Positions 25,964 to 34,540 of a DNA stretch of 64,000 nt are shown in pieces. Positions within the stretch are counted from its first letter, which is position 1; each line of letters starts with the position of its first letter. The position numbers were made by a program, and so were the translations under genes. Below the pieces are notes generated by a model. It made no database searches and was not told the DNA's origin. It saw nothing but the letters and a program-made list of their open reading frames with translations. Source of the stretch: Dyadobacter sp. SG02 (GTDB taxonomy: Bacteria; Bacteroidota; Bacteroidia; Cytophagales; Spirosomataceae); assembly GCF_900109045.1 (NCBI RefSeq), contig NZ_FNYL01000003.1, forward strand, positions 496,001 through 560,000. Reading direction: 5' to 3'.

Positions 25964-28105
25964 CTATTCCGTCATAAACCGCCAGGTAACTTGGCCGATC
26001 GTATTCGGCTTGCCGGTTTCAGGCTGAGATATGCTGCCGGTCAGTTTTCCTCCCTGCCGTTCGACTTTGACTGTACGCCAGGAGAATGTGCCTTTTTCGT
26101 ATGCAAATGTCTCGCCATCATCATCGTAGAGGTTATAGGTCGCGTTCTTTTCGCCATAATGCCGGATTTCAATAGCGGTTTTCGCGCCTGAACGCGGCGC
26201 GTGGAGCATGGCAGGCATCATGGGAATAATGCCCCCGTCTTTGACGAAAACCGGGATCTGGTCCATTCCTGGATTAATGGTGATCACTTCGCCGTCGCCT
26301 GCCAGTTTGCCGGTGTAGAAATCGTACCATTTGCCTTTGGGTAAAATAACTTTCCGGGAAGTTTGTCCCGTGAACAGCGGAGCCACCAGCAGGTATTCGC
26401 CGGCCATGTACTGATCTTTCACCTCGCGGGTAACAGCTTCCTCATACGGGTTTTCTTCCAGGTTGGTCGCCGTTTTCTCTTTTTTCATATTGATTCCAAA
26501 ACCTTCTTCGAGGTTCATCCCGCGGAATGGTGGCGTGCCATTGTAATGATATTTGGCGAATTCGGAATACCAATAGGGCATCATGCGCATCCGCAGCTCG
26601 GCCAATGCCTTGATTTGCGGCGCTACCTCGGGGAATGTCCACGGCTGCATGCTGCTCGACCAGGCATTGATCATCGCCATGGGAGAGAAGCAAACCGTCT
26701 GGAAACGTCGGAGCCATTCTTCGGCGGTTTTCGATGCGCGTACTTCGGGCGTCCACAGCACACCGGCATAGCCACTGTTGATCAGCGCGGTAATGAAATC
26801 TTCGTGGCTGTAATTATCATTGTAAATCACATAAGGAAACGGCGCTCCGCCCGCGTTGGATGCGCGCACGAGCCCGTAAGTACGCATGTTGTTGCGGCGG
26901 AACATTTCGAAGCTGTGTTTCTGTACGAGCAGCCCGTAAGTCTGGCGGATCTGCTCCGACGAACGGCCGGACGGAAATGTGGCCACGTCGGGCCACAGGT
27001 ATGAGTCGAAGCCATCCACTTCATCGATCTTGTAGCCGCTGACGCCGATTTTAACATGTTCCTTTTCGAACTGATCGAATAATATTTTGCGTGCTTGCGG
27101 CATGGATAGGTCCGGTACAATGCCGTTCCAGACCGTGTGCGTGCCGGTATAAGGGGCTATTGCCTTGTAAATCGAAGCATCGGGGGAGACGTACGGGTTT
27201 GTCCAGAGATTGATTTTGACACCCATTTGATCCATATCCTTTACAAAAGCCGCCGGATCGGGGAAGCGGGAGCGGTCCCATTCGAATGTGCAGGGGTAGG
27301 ATTTTGTTTGCCAACCGGGTTCAAGACCGATGAAATCGAGCGGGAAGCCTTTTTCTTCAAATGCCTTCGCTTCCTGCTTCACCTGATCGGCCGTATAGAG
27401 GCGGTGGACGCGCTGCGTGAAGCCCAGTCCCCATCGCGGCGGCAGGCAGCCCCCACCGCTCAGCAAATTGAAACGCTCGATCGCATTGACTGATTTCGGG
27501 CCTGCAAAAACATATATTTCAATGCCTTCGGCCGGAATCAGCATTTCGACCGCGTCGGAATAGGGGTGTGCTTCCCAGTTTTTATCGGTATTGCGGTCCA
27601 TGACCTTCGGTGGGTTTTGGCTGTCCTTGCGTACGCCCGAGCCTGCATACACGTCGATGTATTTGGCAGAGTTTACAAAAACACCATAACCCAGCGACGA
27701 TACATAAAACGGCACCGGCGCGTGTGTTCGCCCATTGTCCGACTTGCCGTAATGATCGGCGTGGAGCTGCATAATGCGGCCGCGCTGGTGAATGGTCTGG
27801 AAATTCAGCCCGAAGCCGTAGAGTTGCTCGTTTCTTTGCAAGGGCAGTCTCAGGTAGGATTTACCATTGTTCAGCTGAAACGAAATCGCCGATTTATCGA
27901 GCGGGAAATCCTGTTTGGGTAGTTTCGCAAGCGCGGGCGAGGCAGTAGTTTCTGCCGCTTTAAGCAGATCGTAAGCATCGGGTTTACCCGCAGTGCCTTT
28001 CCAGACGCCCGGATGAATCTCCTTCCAGGTGATAATTTGCCCGAAAAGCAGGGCGGGAACGAGGAATAAAAAAAAGGTCGAAAGGACTGGTTTTAAGTGG
28101 CGCAT
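25964..28105 (-). CDS. GH31 family alpha-glycosidase (alpha-xylosidase/alpha-glucosidase type)
   Basis: The protein has 713 residues with a signal peptide ending near LLFGQ. After an N-terminal beta domain (LPLQRNEQLYGFGLNFQTIH), the GH31 barrel shows the LPPRWGLGFTQRVHRLYTAD entry and the nucleophile strand GYKIDEVDGFDS. It also has RASNAGGAPFPYVIYNDNYS, the equivalent of the usual R-x-W-x-G-D region with changes. The C-terminal part has VAPLFTGQTSRKVILPKGKWYDF. It acts in the periplasm on alpha-linked sugars. Lying next to the uronate cluster it may work on plant side chains, but it is not on the same transcript. Confidence 0.9.
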   Translation of the reverse strand: MRHLKPVLSTFFLFLVPALLFGQIITWKEIHPGVWKGTAGKPDAYDLLKAAETTASPALAKLPKQDFPLDKSAISFQLNNGKSYLRLPLQRNEQLYGFGLNFQTIHQRGRIMQLHADHYGKSDNGRTHAPVPFYVSSLGYGVFVNSAKYIDVYAGSGVRKDSQNPPKVMDRNTDKNWEAHPYSDAVEMLIPAEGIEIYVFAGPKSVNAIERFNLLSGGGCLPPRWGLGFTQRVHRLYTADQVKQEAKAFEEKGFPLDFIGLEPGWQTKSYPCTFEWDRSRFPDPAAFVKDMDQMGVKINLWTNPYVSPDASIYKAIAPYTGTHTVWNGIVPDLSMPQARKILFDQFEKEHVKIGVSGYKIDEVDGFDSYLWPDVATFPSGRSSEQIRQTYGLLVQKHSFEMFRRNNMRTYGLVRASNAGGAPFPYVIYNDNYSHEDFITALINSGYAGVLWTPEVRASKTAEEWLRRFQTVCFSPMAMINAWSSSMQPWTFPEVAPQIKALAELRMRMMPYWYSEFAKYHYNGTPPFRGMNLEEGFGINMKKEKTATNLEENPYEEAVTREVKDQYMAGEYLLVAPLFTGQTSRKVILPKGKWYDFYTGKLAGDGEVITINPGMDQIPVFVKDGGIIPMMPAMLHAPRSGAKTAIEIRHYGEKNATYNLYDDDGETFAYEKGTFSWRTVKVERQGGKLTGSISQPETGKPNTIGQVTWRFMTE

Positions 28106-28192
28106 GTGGTTCTAGGGCTCTGGGATCGATATAATAAGCGTTTAATCAAATTTTATACTAAAAACCGATGGTGGTAAAATAAGTCTATTAAA

Positions 28193-28224
28193 TTTGTAGG
28201 ATATATAGATTATTGATAATTTTG
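28193..28224 (+). promoter_or_regulatory. Bacteroidota-type promoter of the redoxin gene
   Basis: TTTG at 28193-28196 and TAATTTTG at 28217-28224, separated by 20 bases, match the -33 (TTG) and -7 (TAnnTTTG) elements of the Bacteroidota housekeeping sigma factor. The start codon is 29 bases downstream. Confidence 0.55.
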
Positions 28225-28253
28225 AGCTTCGAAATCAGAAGACCCCTGGCATT

Positions 28254-28862
28254 ATGTACTACGAAATTGAAGACGAACTGGGCAACGTGTCCACCTTACA
28301 ACTCAAACAACGGGTAGCGGAAGAGCAGATCGAGCCACCGAAGAAGGATGAACCGGCGCCGCTATTCTATCTCCGCAATGAGGAAGGGTTTCCCGTGACG
28401 TCACTTACGAGTACCACTTCGGACAGCGAATCACGATCGATCCTCGACCTGGTGCGTTTCAAGCCGCTTGTTCTCAGTTTTTATTGCAATTGCTGGGGCA
28501 GCTACGCGCCGCGACACCTCGAAGCATTAAAATCACTTGCGCCGCAGGTGGAGGCTCTGGGCGGACAGCTGCTGGTATTGACCAATGAATCTCAAAAGGA
28601 AATCGGGCGCATTGCCAGGAAATTGGACGCCGGAGCGCTGATTTACCACGATAAGAATTACAACGTCGCACGCTCCTATGGCGTGTTTTCGGAAACTTCG
28701 CCGATCTGGGACCGCATTGCCGGTATTTCGGAGGAGGTTTTCACACCGTCGCTCTTTGTGTTCGGTCGTGACCGGAGGGTGGGTTATGCGTTTGTCGACG
28801 AGAATTTTGACGATACACCGGATGTTAAAGCTGTTTTGAAGGCGATTTACGACGGCCGTTAG
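28254..28862 (+). CDS. Peroxiredoxin/AhpC-TSA-like protein with atypical cysteines
   Basis: The 202-residue protein has a thioredoxin-like fold: KPLVLSFYCNCWGSYAPRHL, then LEALGGQLLVLTNES, KEIGRIARKLDAGALIYHD and TPSLFVFGRDRRVGYAF. In related redoxins the active site reads FYRG-x-WCPYC. Here both cysteines precede the tryptophan (CNCWGSYA) and none follows it. The usual peroxidatic position is therefore a glycine, and the CxC pair may be the redox site, or the protein may not be a peroxidase. The first 45 residues are a charged extension without a signal peptide. A long hairpin follows. Confidence 0.75.
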   Translation: MYYEIEDELGNVSTLQLKQRVAEEQIEPPKKDEPAPLFYLRNEEGFPVTSLTSTTSDSESRSILDLVRFKPLVLSFYCNCWGSYAPRHLEALKSLAPQVEALGGQLLVLTNESQKEIGRIARKLDAGALIYHDKNYNVARSYGVFSETSPIWDRIAGISEEVFTPSLFVFGRDRRVGYAFVDENFDDTPDVKAVLKAIYDGR

Positions 28863-28885
28863 CGGAAATTATATATTTGGCATTC

Positions 28886-28942
28886 ATACCGTGTCAGCGA
28901 GGCAGCCATGCATTATCTTTGGTTTTGCCGCTGACACGGTAT
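28886..28942. repeat. 14-bp perfect inverted repeat (hairpin) between redoxin and aminotransferase genes
   Basis: ATACCGTGTCAGCG and CGCTGACACGGTAT form a perfect 14-bp stem around a 29-base loop. No strong T run follows on the plus strand. It ends 22 bases before the aminotransferase ATG, so it could be a weak terminator, a 5' control hairpin or a dispersed repeat. Confidence 0.7.
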
Positions 28943-28964
28943 TTGTTTAATACGATTTTTGGAT

Positions 28965-30125
28965 ATGTTGTTGAAAAACCCGTTGCAATCGAAGCTTCCC
29001 AACGTCGGGACTACCATTTTTACCAAAATGTCGGCGCTGGCCGAAGAGCATAAGGCGCTAAACCTGGCGCAGGGTTTCCCGGAATTCGATTGCTCACCTG
29101 ACTTGCAAGCGCTGGTGGACAAATATGTGCGGTCGGGCAAGAACCAGTATGCGCCTATGCCGGGTGCATTGCCATTACGCGAGGCCATTGCGAAGAAGAC
29201 TTTCGAAGGTTCGGGTCGTGAATATCATCCTGTAACGGAAATTACCATCACCAGCGGCGCTACCGAAGCATTATTCGTGGCGATCAGCACCGTGGTGCAT
29301 CCGGGCGACGAGGTGATCGTCTTCGAACCGGCCTATGACAGCTACGTTCCGGCCATCGAGCTCAGTGGTGGAATCCCGGTTTTTGTGACCCTCGATCCGC
29401 AATATGATTCCATCGATTGGGAAGCCGTGAAGGCACGCATTACGGGCAAGACGCGGGCGATCATCATCAACACACCGCATAACCCGACCGGCAAAGTCTG
29501 GGCGGCTTCCGATTTACAGGCGCTTGCCACCCTCGCAGAAGAGCAAGACCTGATCGTGATCAGTGATGAAGTTTATGAATACATTGTTTTTGACGGACGT
29601 GACCATATTTCGGCGGCGTCTGTTCCTTCGCTGGCTGAACGTAGCTTTGTTTGCGGCTCGTTTGGGAAAACGTTCCATACAACCGGCTGGAAACTCGGGT
29701 ATTGCCTGGCGCCTGGCTACCTTACCGCCGAGTTCCGGAAAATTCATCAGTTTTTGGTATTCAGCGTCGTAACGCCCTTTCAATTTGCCGTGGCCGAATA
29801 CCTCAACGAGCCTGAGCATTACCTGACGCTTTCTGCATTCTACGAACGGAAGCGGGATTTGTTTAACGAAGCCATTAAGGGTATTGGTTTTGTTCTGAAA
29901 CCTTCCGAAGGTAGTTTTTTTCAGAACGTATCATATGCTAATCTATCCGAAGAAAATGACGCGGCACTCGCCGAGCGGCTCACTCGGGAAGTGGGTGTCG
30001 CTTCCATTCCGGTTTCAGCATTTTATGCCAGGAAAACTGACTTCAAAACACTCAGATTTTGCTTTGCGAAGCATGATGAGACCTTGCTGAAAGCCGCAGA
30101 ATTGTTGAACCGGGCACTTTGGTAA
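28965..30125 (+). CDS. PLP-dependent aminotransferase, class I/II (methionine/kynurenine type)
   Basis: The ATG at 28965 is used; the frame also has a TTG two codons upstream. The 386-residue protein is a fold-type I aminotransferase: NLAQGFPEFDC near residue 33, YAPMPGALPLREAIA, TSGATEALF, NTPHNPTGKVW and ISDEVYEYIVFDG. The PLP lysine is in GSFGKTFHTTGWKLGY, and the conserved arginine of LRFCFAKHDETL binds the substrate carboxylate. It most resembles YbdL/methionine aminotransferases and kynurenine-oxoglutarate transaminases. The amino donor is not certain. It acts in the cytosol. Confidence 0.88.
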   Translation: MLLKNPLQSKLPNVGTTIFTKMSALAEEHKALNLAQGFPEFDCSPDLQALVDKYVRSGKNQYAPMPGALPLREAIAKKTFEGSGREYHPVTEITITSGATEALFVAISTVVHPGDEVIVFEPAYDSYVPAIELSGGIPVFVTLDPQYDSIDWEAVKARITGKTRAIIINTPHNPTGKVWAASDLQALATLAEEQDLIVISDEVYEYIVFDGRDHISAASVPSLAERSFVCGSFGKTFHTTGWKLGYCLAPGYLTAEFRKIHQFLVFSVVTPFQFAVAEYLNEPEHYLTLSAFYERKRDLFNEAIKGIGFVLKPSEGSFFQNVSYANLSEENDAALAERLTREVGVASIPVSAFYARKTDFKTLRFCFAKHDETLLKAAELLNRALW

Positions 30126-30201
30126 AAAGATTTGGAGAAACCGAAGAATCTTGTCTAGTTTCGAAAAAAGTCGTAACTTAATCTGACAAATTTCGGACGG
30201 T

Positions 30202-30636
30202 ATGAAAACGATTCATTATCAAAAGTACGAGGAAACGACTCCGTTGCGGATCGCACAGGAGCCCGAAGTATTGTATGTTGCCCGTAAAACCGTTGACATC
30301 TTCCCTGTGGAGCGTTTTCGGGAGCTTTCTGCAAAGTTACCCTTCACGCAGCTGGAATGGGCGGAGATATTGCACGTGAGCGACAGGACTTTACACCGGT
30401 ATCTGAAAGAAGAAAGGTCTTTTGAGGGGCTTTATGCCGAGCATTTATACCAGCTCGAAAACATGACGGAGCTTGGCATTGAAGTATTCGGTGATTTGAA
30501 AGCTTTCGAAAGATGGCTCCGTACGCCACGGGAGGTTCTTGGAGAAACGCAGGACTTTTCGACGCTGCGCTCTTTCTGGGGTGTGAAGCTGATCTGCAAT
30601 GAGCTCGGGCGCATGGAGCATGGCGTATACATATGA
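30202..30636 (+). CDS. Xre/MbcA/ParS-type antitoxin (DUF2384 toxin-binding domain)
   Basis: The 144-residue protein has an N-terminal helical DNA-binding-like region (FTQLEWAEILHVSDRTLHRYL near residues 48-68). A C-terminal ParS toxin-binding domain follows, with ELGIEVFGDLKAFERWLRTP and FWGVKLICNELGRMEHGVYI. It lies directly before a RES-domain toxin gene and overlaps it by four bases (ATGA). This is the standard Xre-RES order, in which the antitoxin binds both the toxin and the operon promoter. Confidence 0.9.
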   Translation: MKTIHYQKYEETTPLRIAQEPEVLYVARKTVDIFPVERFRELSAKLPFTQLEWAEILHVSDRTLHRYLKEERSFEGLYAEHLYQLENMTELGIEVFGDLKAFERWLRTPREVLGETQDFSTLRSFWGVKLICNELGRMEHGVYI

Positions 30637-31115
30637 TCGCGTATCGCCTTGCCGCAAAGGCGTACATCGATGATCTGTCCGGTTCGGGTGCCAAGCTGTA
30701 TGGCGGGCGCTGGAATCCGGAGGGTTGCCCCTGTATCTACGCCAGTCAGAACCTTTCGCTCGCATTATTGGAAAAGTACGTTCATGCCGAATTCCGGGAA
30801 GTTATGGAGCGTCTTGCATTGCTTCGGATCGACATCCCTGACGATGAAAACCTCGTTTTCCATGTCGACGACCAGCGATTGAAGAAAAGCTGGATGGACG
30901 ATATTTCCTATTCCCAATGGATCGGTGAGCAAATTCTGAGCGACCCTGAAATCATCGCTTTCACTACGCCATCGGCCATTGTGCCCCAGGAAAGAAATGT
31001 GATATTGAACCCTGCTGCTAAAAACTTCGGGGATATTCAGTTTTTGCCGGCCGTTGATTTTTCAACCGACCTGCGGTTGCTTGCCAAACTTCTCGCAAGA
31101 AAACCTACTTCTTAA
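30633..31115 (+). CDS. RES-domain toxin (NAD+ depleting)
   Basis: The protein has 160 residues. The RES signature residues are arginine in IAYRLAAKAY, tyrosine and glycine-rich GAKLYGGRWNPEG, SQNLSLALLEKYVH with the conserved glutamate, and serine/asparagine near the end in QERNVILNPAAKNF. RES toxins such as MbcT degrade NAD+ by phosphorolysis or hydrolysis and stop growth until the antitoxin returns. Translational coupling to the Xre antitoxin is by ATGA overlap. Its last 11 bases overlap the convergent permease gene. A NAD synthase gene lies about 1.4 kb away, probably by chance. Confidence 0.92.
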   Translation: MIAYRLAAKAYIDDLSGSGAKLYGGRWNPEGCPCIYASQNLSLALLEKYVHAEFREVMERLALLRIDIPDDENLVFHVDDQRLKKSWMDDISYSQWIGEQILSDPEIIAFTTPSAIVPQERNVILNPAAKNFGDIQFLPAVDFSTDLRLLAKLLARKPTS

Positions 31116-32373
31116 ACAACAATGCCTTAATCGGCTGGATTCGCGTGATAATAAGCGTCGGAATGAGCAGGATCGCAGCTGTGATGATGACGGTCACGAC
31201 GTTCACTATCGCGAAAATTCCCCAATCGAATACGATGGGGACCGTATCCATATAGTAATTGACCGGATCTAGCGGGATGAGTTTGAACTGGTATTGCAGC
31301 CAGCAAAGCAGTAACCCGACCACGTTACCGATGACGATGCCCTTGCGGACCATATCGAGGCCGACCCGGAAAAAGATCATCCTGATTTGCCGGTTAGGAC
31401 TTCCGAGCGTTTTGAGCAAACCGATCAGCGGCGTCCGTTCCATGATCATGACCAGCAGGATCGAGATCATATTAAAGCAGGCCACGAAAAGGATCAGTAC
31501 GAGAAAAACGGCCGTATTGCGGTCGAGCAGGACGAGCCAGTCGAATATTTGCGGAAAAAGGCTGGTGACTTTTTGCAGGAACAGGCCCGGCGGAAGTTCG
31601 CGGCGGAGCTTGTGGGTGACCGCGTCGAGGTCATAGAAATCTTTGAGGTAGATTTCATAAGTGCCGACGGAATCGGCACCCCAGCCATTCAGCCGCTGTA
31701 CCAGACCGATGTCCCCGATAATCAGGTTATTGTCAAACTCCTCCATTTCGGTTTCATAAATACCGGCAATTTCCAGCTTACGAGGCCTGGGCGGATTTTG
31801 AAGCGAGTACATGATCACATCGTCGCCGATTTTGAGGCGCATTTGCGTCGCTATTTTCCGGCTGATCAGGATCTGGGACGAATAGCCATATTTAACCGAC
31901 GAAGAATCGGTGCGGTCGATCAGCTTGCCTTCCCGGAGGTTGGGTTTGAAAGTTTCCCAATCGTAGTCCTTGCCGACGCCTTTCAGGATAATCCCCTTGA
32001 TTTCATCCGGCGTTTTCAGAATGCCCGATTTATGCGCCACGGCCTGCCATCGCTTGATTTCCGGGATGGTCGGCAGTATTTGCGACACCGCATTCCTGAT
32101 GGGCAGCGGCGCTTCTTCGTAAGTATTACCCTGCGAAAAGGCGTTTACATTGATATGCGCGCTAAAAAGGAATATTTTTTGCTGGATGGTTTGCTTAAAA
32201 CCCAGTAGCACCGCAAAAGCGATGATCCCTACCGCAACGCCAATGGCAATACTGGCCACGCCGATCCGCGAAACTGTGGCAGAAAACGATCCTGCTTCGT
32301 TATGGCGTATCCGTTTGGCGATGAATGAGGGGAATTGCAAGAGGAATCTGTTCTTTAAATTAGTTGTTGACAA
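31105..32373 (-). CDS. FtsX-like ABC transporter permease (LolC/E type)
   Basis: The protein has 422 residues. The start appears to be TTG at 32373, since no ATG lies before the first membrane helix. N-terminal FIAKRIRHNEAGSFSATVSR leads to a helix (VASIAIGVAVGIIAFAVLLG). A periplasmic MacB-PCD-like domain follows, with SRKIATQMRLKIGD and GLVQRLNGW. Three C-terminal helices include the FtsX motif NMISILLVMIMERTPLIGLL and ALGSPNRQIRMIF-like KTLGSPNRQ. LolC/E permeases extract lipoproteins from the inner membrane with LolD, which is not in the window. Its 3' end overlaps the RES toxin gene. Confidence 0.85.
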   Translation of the reverse strand: MSTTNLKNRFLLQFPSFIAKRIRHNEAGSFSATVSRIGVASIAIGVAVGIIAFAVLLGFKQTIQQKIFLFSAHINVNAFSQGNTYEEAPLPIRNAVSQILPTIPEIKRWQAVAHKSGILKTPDEIKGIILKGVGKDYDWETFKPNLREGKLIDRTDSSSVKYGYSSQILISRKIATQMRLKIGDDVIMYSLQNPPRPRKLEIAGIYETEMEEFDNNLIIGDIGLVQRLNGWGADSVGTYEIYLKDFYDLDAVTHKLRRELPPGLFLQKVTSLFPQIFDWLVLLDRNTAVFLVLILFVACFNMISILLVMIMERTPLIGLLKTLGSPNRQIRMIFFRVGLDMVRKGIVIGNVVGLLLCWLQYQFKLIPLDPVNYYMDTVPIVFDWGIFAIVNVVTVIITAAILLIPTLIITRIQPIKALLFKK

Positions 32374-32476
32374 AAATAGGAAAAAACCTTAGCGGTTCGA
32401 AAAAGGCATTTTTTTATTAAGTTGCCTGCCTTGATTTAGCACAAACACATACCGAGTCGAAAACATACCATCGTCC

Positions 32477-34537
32477 ATGCCATTGATCAAAGTTGCTTCC
32501 GGAGTTGTAAACCAGACACCCATGGCCTGGGAGGCCAATACCCGAAACATTATCGACGCGATCAGGGAGGCCCGGAAGCAGGAGGTAAGCCTGCTGTGCC
32601 TGCCCGAGTTATGCATTTCGGGTTACGGCTGTGACGATTATTTTTTTGCACCCGACCTGGTGGAGCAAGCGCAGCGTTGCCTGCTGGAAATAGCGGAAGA
32701 AACATCGGGAATGATCGTAGCCGTGGGTTTGCCATTACGTCATAATGGAAGTTTGTACAATGCGGCCTGCCTGATTTCCAATAAACAAATCGCCGGTTTT
32801 TACTGCAAACAGAACCTTGCGAACAATGGTATTCATTACGAAGCACGCTGGTTCAGGCCATGGCAGCCGGGCGCGGTGGAAAGCATCGAGGTGAACCAGA
32901 TGTTCTACCCGATCGGGGATGTGATTTTTGACGTTGCATCAGGCCCGATCCTCGGCGGTTCACATGGCGTGAAGATCGCATTCGAGATTTGCGAGGACGG
33001 CTGGGTGGCCAACCGTCCCGCGCGCAGGCATTACGAGCGGGGTGTTGATATTATCCTCAACCCAAGTGCCAGCCATTTTGCATTCAACAAGTTTATGGTG
33101 CGTGAGAAGCTGGTGGTCGATGCATCCAGGTCGTTCTCATGCAGTTATATTTATACAAATCTCCTTGGTAATGAGGCTGGAAGAGCTGTTTATGATGGCG
33201 ATGCGATGATCGCTTCGAATGGCGACTTGCTGGCGTCCAGCCCGCGGTTCAGCTACGAGGATTATGTGATTACGACGGCAGTTATCGATACGGAATATAC
33301 CCGTTTAAGTCAGGTTCAGAGCAAAATAGCCGCCACAACCAAAGAGCGGACGTGGAGAATCCCCGCCCGTTTCGACTTCCCGGATATCGAGCCGGTACTG
33401 ACGCAAACGCCGGAGATCGAGCCGTTTGAAAAAGGCGGTGCATTGAAGGAGGAAGAGTTTGCCCGGGCCGAATGCCTCGCATTGTTCGATTACCTGCGAA
33501 AGAGCCGTTCGAATGGCTTCACGATATCGCTTTCGGGCGGGGCAGATTCCTGTGCCTGTACGGCATTAGGCGGGTTAATGATCCGTCTGGCCGATGAGAG
33601 TATCGGAATGGAGCGTTTCAAGCAGAAATTGTCCTACATCAAGGATATTCAATCTGCCAAAACGGAGGAAGATCTTGCCCGAGTTTTGATCCACAATATT
33701 TATCAGGGAACCGAAAATAGCTCTTCCGACACGCTGGACTCCGCCCAATCGTTGGCGGAATCGATCGGTTCGACCTTTTATAATGTGAATATCAATGGCC
33801 TGGTAGAGACTTATAAAGGCCTGATCGAAGACCAGATCGGCCGTAAACTGACCTGGGAGCAGGACGATATCGCATTGCAGAACATCCAGGCACGCGTGCG
33901 CGCCCCGGGTGTGTGGTTGCTGACCAACTTGTCGAACCACCTTTTGCTCGCTACTTCGAACCGATCGGAAGCTGCCGTTGGGTATGCTACCATGGATGGC
34001 GATACTTCCGGCAGCATTAGTCCGCTGGCGGGCATCGACAAGCATTACCTGCGCCAATGGCTCCGCTGGCTCGAAACGGTAGGTTGCGAAGTGAAAGGGA
34101 AACACATCCGGATCGAAGGTTTGAAAAAAGTAAATAGTCTGCAACCTACCGCCGAGCTCCGGCCGCTGGCGCAGACGCAGACCGACGAAGCCGATCTGAT
34201 GCCCTACGAGTTTTTAAATGACCTGGAAGGGCTCGCGATCAGGGACAAAAAGTCGCCATTGGAATCGTACAGGAACCTTTATGTACGTTACAAAGGCATT
34301 TATAGCGTTGAGCAACTTCTCGGCTGGACAGAGCGGTTCTTTAAACTTTGGAGCCGCAATCAATGGAAGCGCGAGCGTTACGCCCCGTCTTTCCACCTCG
34401 ATGACCGCAACCTCGATCCGCGCTCATGGTGCCGTTTCCCGATTTTGTCGGGTGGATTTGAAAAAGAGCTCGCGGAACTGCGCGCTTATGTGAATGGGGC
34501 AGCCGTGCAGAACGGAAGGAAGCGGATTGGGTTTTGA
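32477..34537 (+). CDS. nadE: Glutamine-dependent NAD+ synthase
   Basis: The protein has 686 residues, matching the long eukaryote-like NadE form. The N-terminal nitrilase glutaminase has its Glu44 (LPELCISGYG), Lys111 (YCKQNLAN) and Cys172 (FEICEDGW). The C-terminal synthetase has the ATP-pyrophosphatase loop SLSGGADS near 351-358. It also has ATSNRSEAAVGYATMDGDTS and the AELRPL segment that binds deamido-NAD. It completes NAD synthesis using ammonia from glutamine in the cytosol. It ends three bases before the convergent STN gene. Confidence 0.95.
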   Translation: MPLIKVASGVVNQTPMAWEANTRNIIDAIREARKQEVSLLCLPELCISGYGCDDYFFAPDLVEQAQRCLLEIAEETSGMIVAVGLPLRHNGSLYNAACLISNKQIAGFYCKQNLANNGIHYEARWFRPWQPGAVESIEVNQMFYPIGDVIFDVASGPILGGSHGVKIAFEICEDGWVANRPARRHYERGVDIILNPSASHFAFNKFMVREKLVVDASRSFSCSYIYTNLLGNEAGRAVYDGDAMIASNGDLLASSPRFSYEDYVITTAVIDTEYTRLSQVQSKIAATTKERTWRIPARFDFPDIEPVLTQTPEIEPFEKGGALKEEEFARAECLALFDYLRKSRSNGFTISLSGGADSCACTALGGLMIRLADESIGMERFKQKLSYIKDIQSAKTEEDLARVLIHNIYQGTENSSSDTLDSAQSLAESIGSTFYNVNINGLVETYKGLIEDQIGRKLTWEQDDIALQNIQARVRAPGVWLLTNLSNHLLLATSNRSEAAVGYATMDGDTSGSISPLAGIDKHYLRQWLRWLETVGCEVKGKHIRIEGLKKVNSLQPTAELRPLAQTQTDEADLMPYEFLNDLEGLAIRDKKSPLESYRNLYVRYKGIYSVEQLLGWTERFFKLWSRNQWKRERYAPSFHLDDRNLDPRSWCRFPILSGGFEKELAELRAYVNGAAVQNGRKRIGF

Positions 34538-34540
34538 TCA

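Noticed and set aside
31387..32208. Open frame of 273 codons on the plus strand
   Set aside because: Antisense to the FtsX-like permease gene, which has clear domains.
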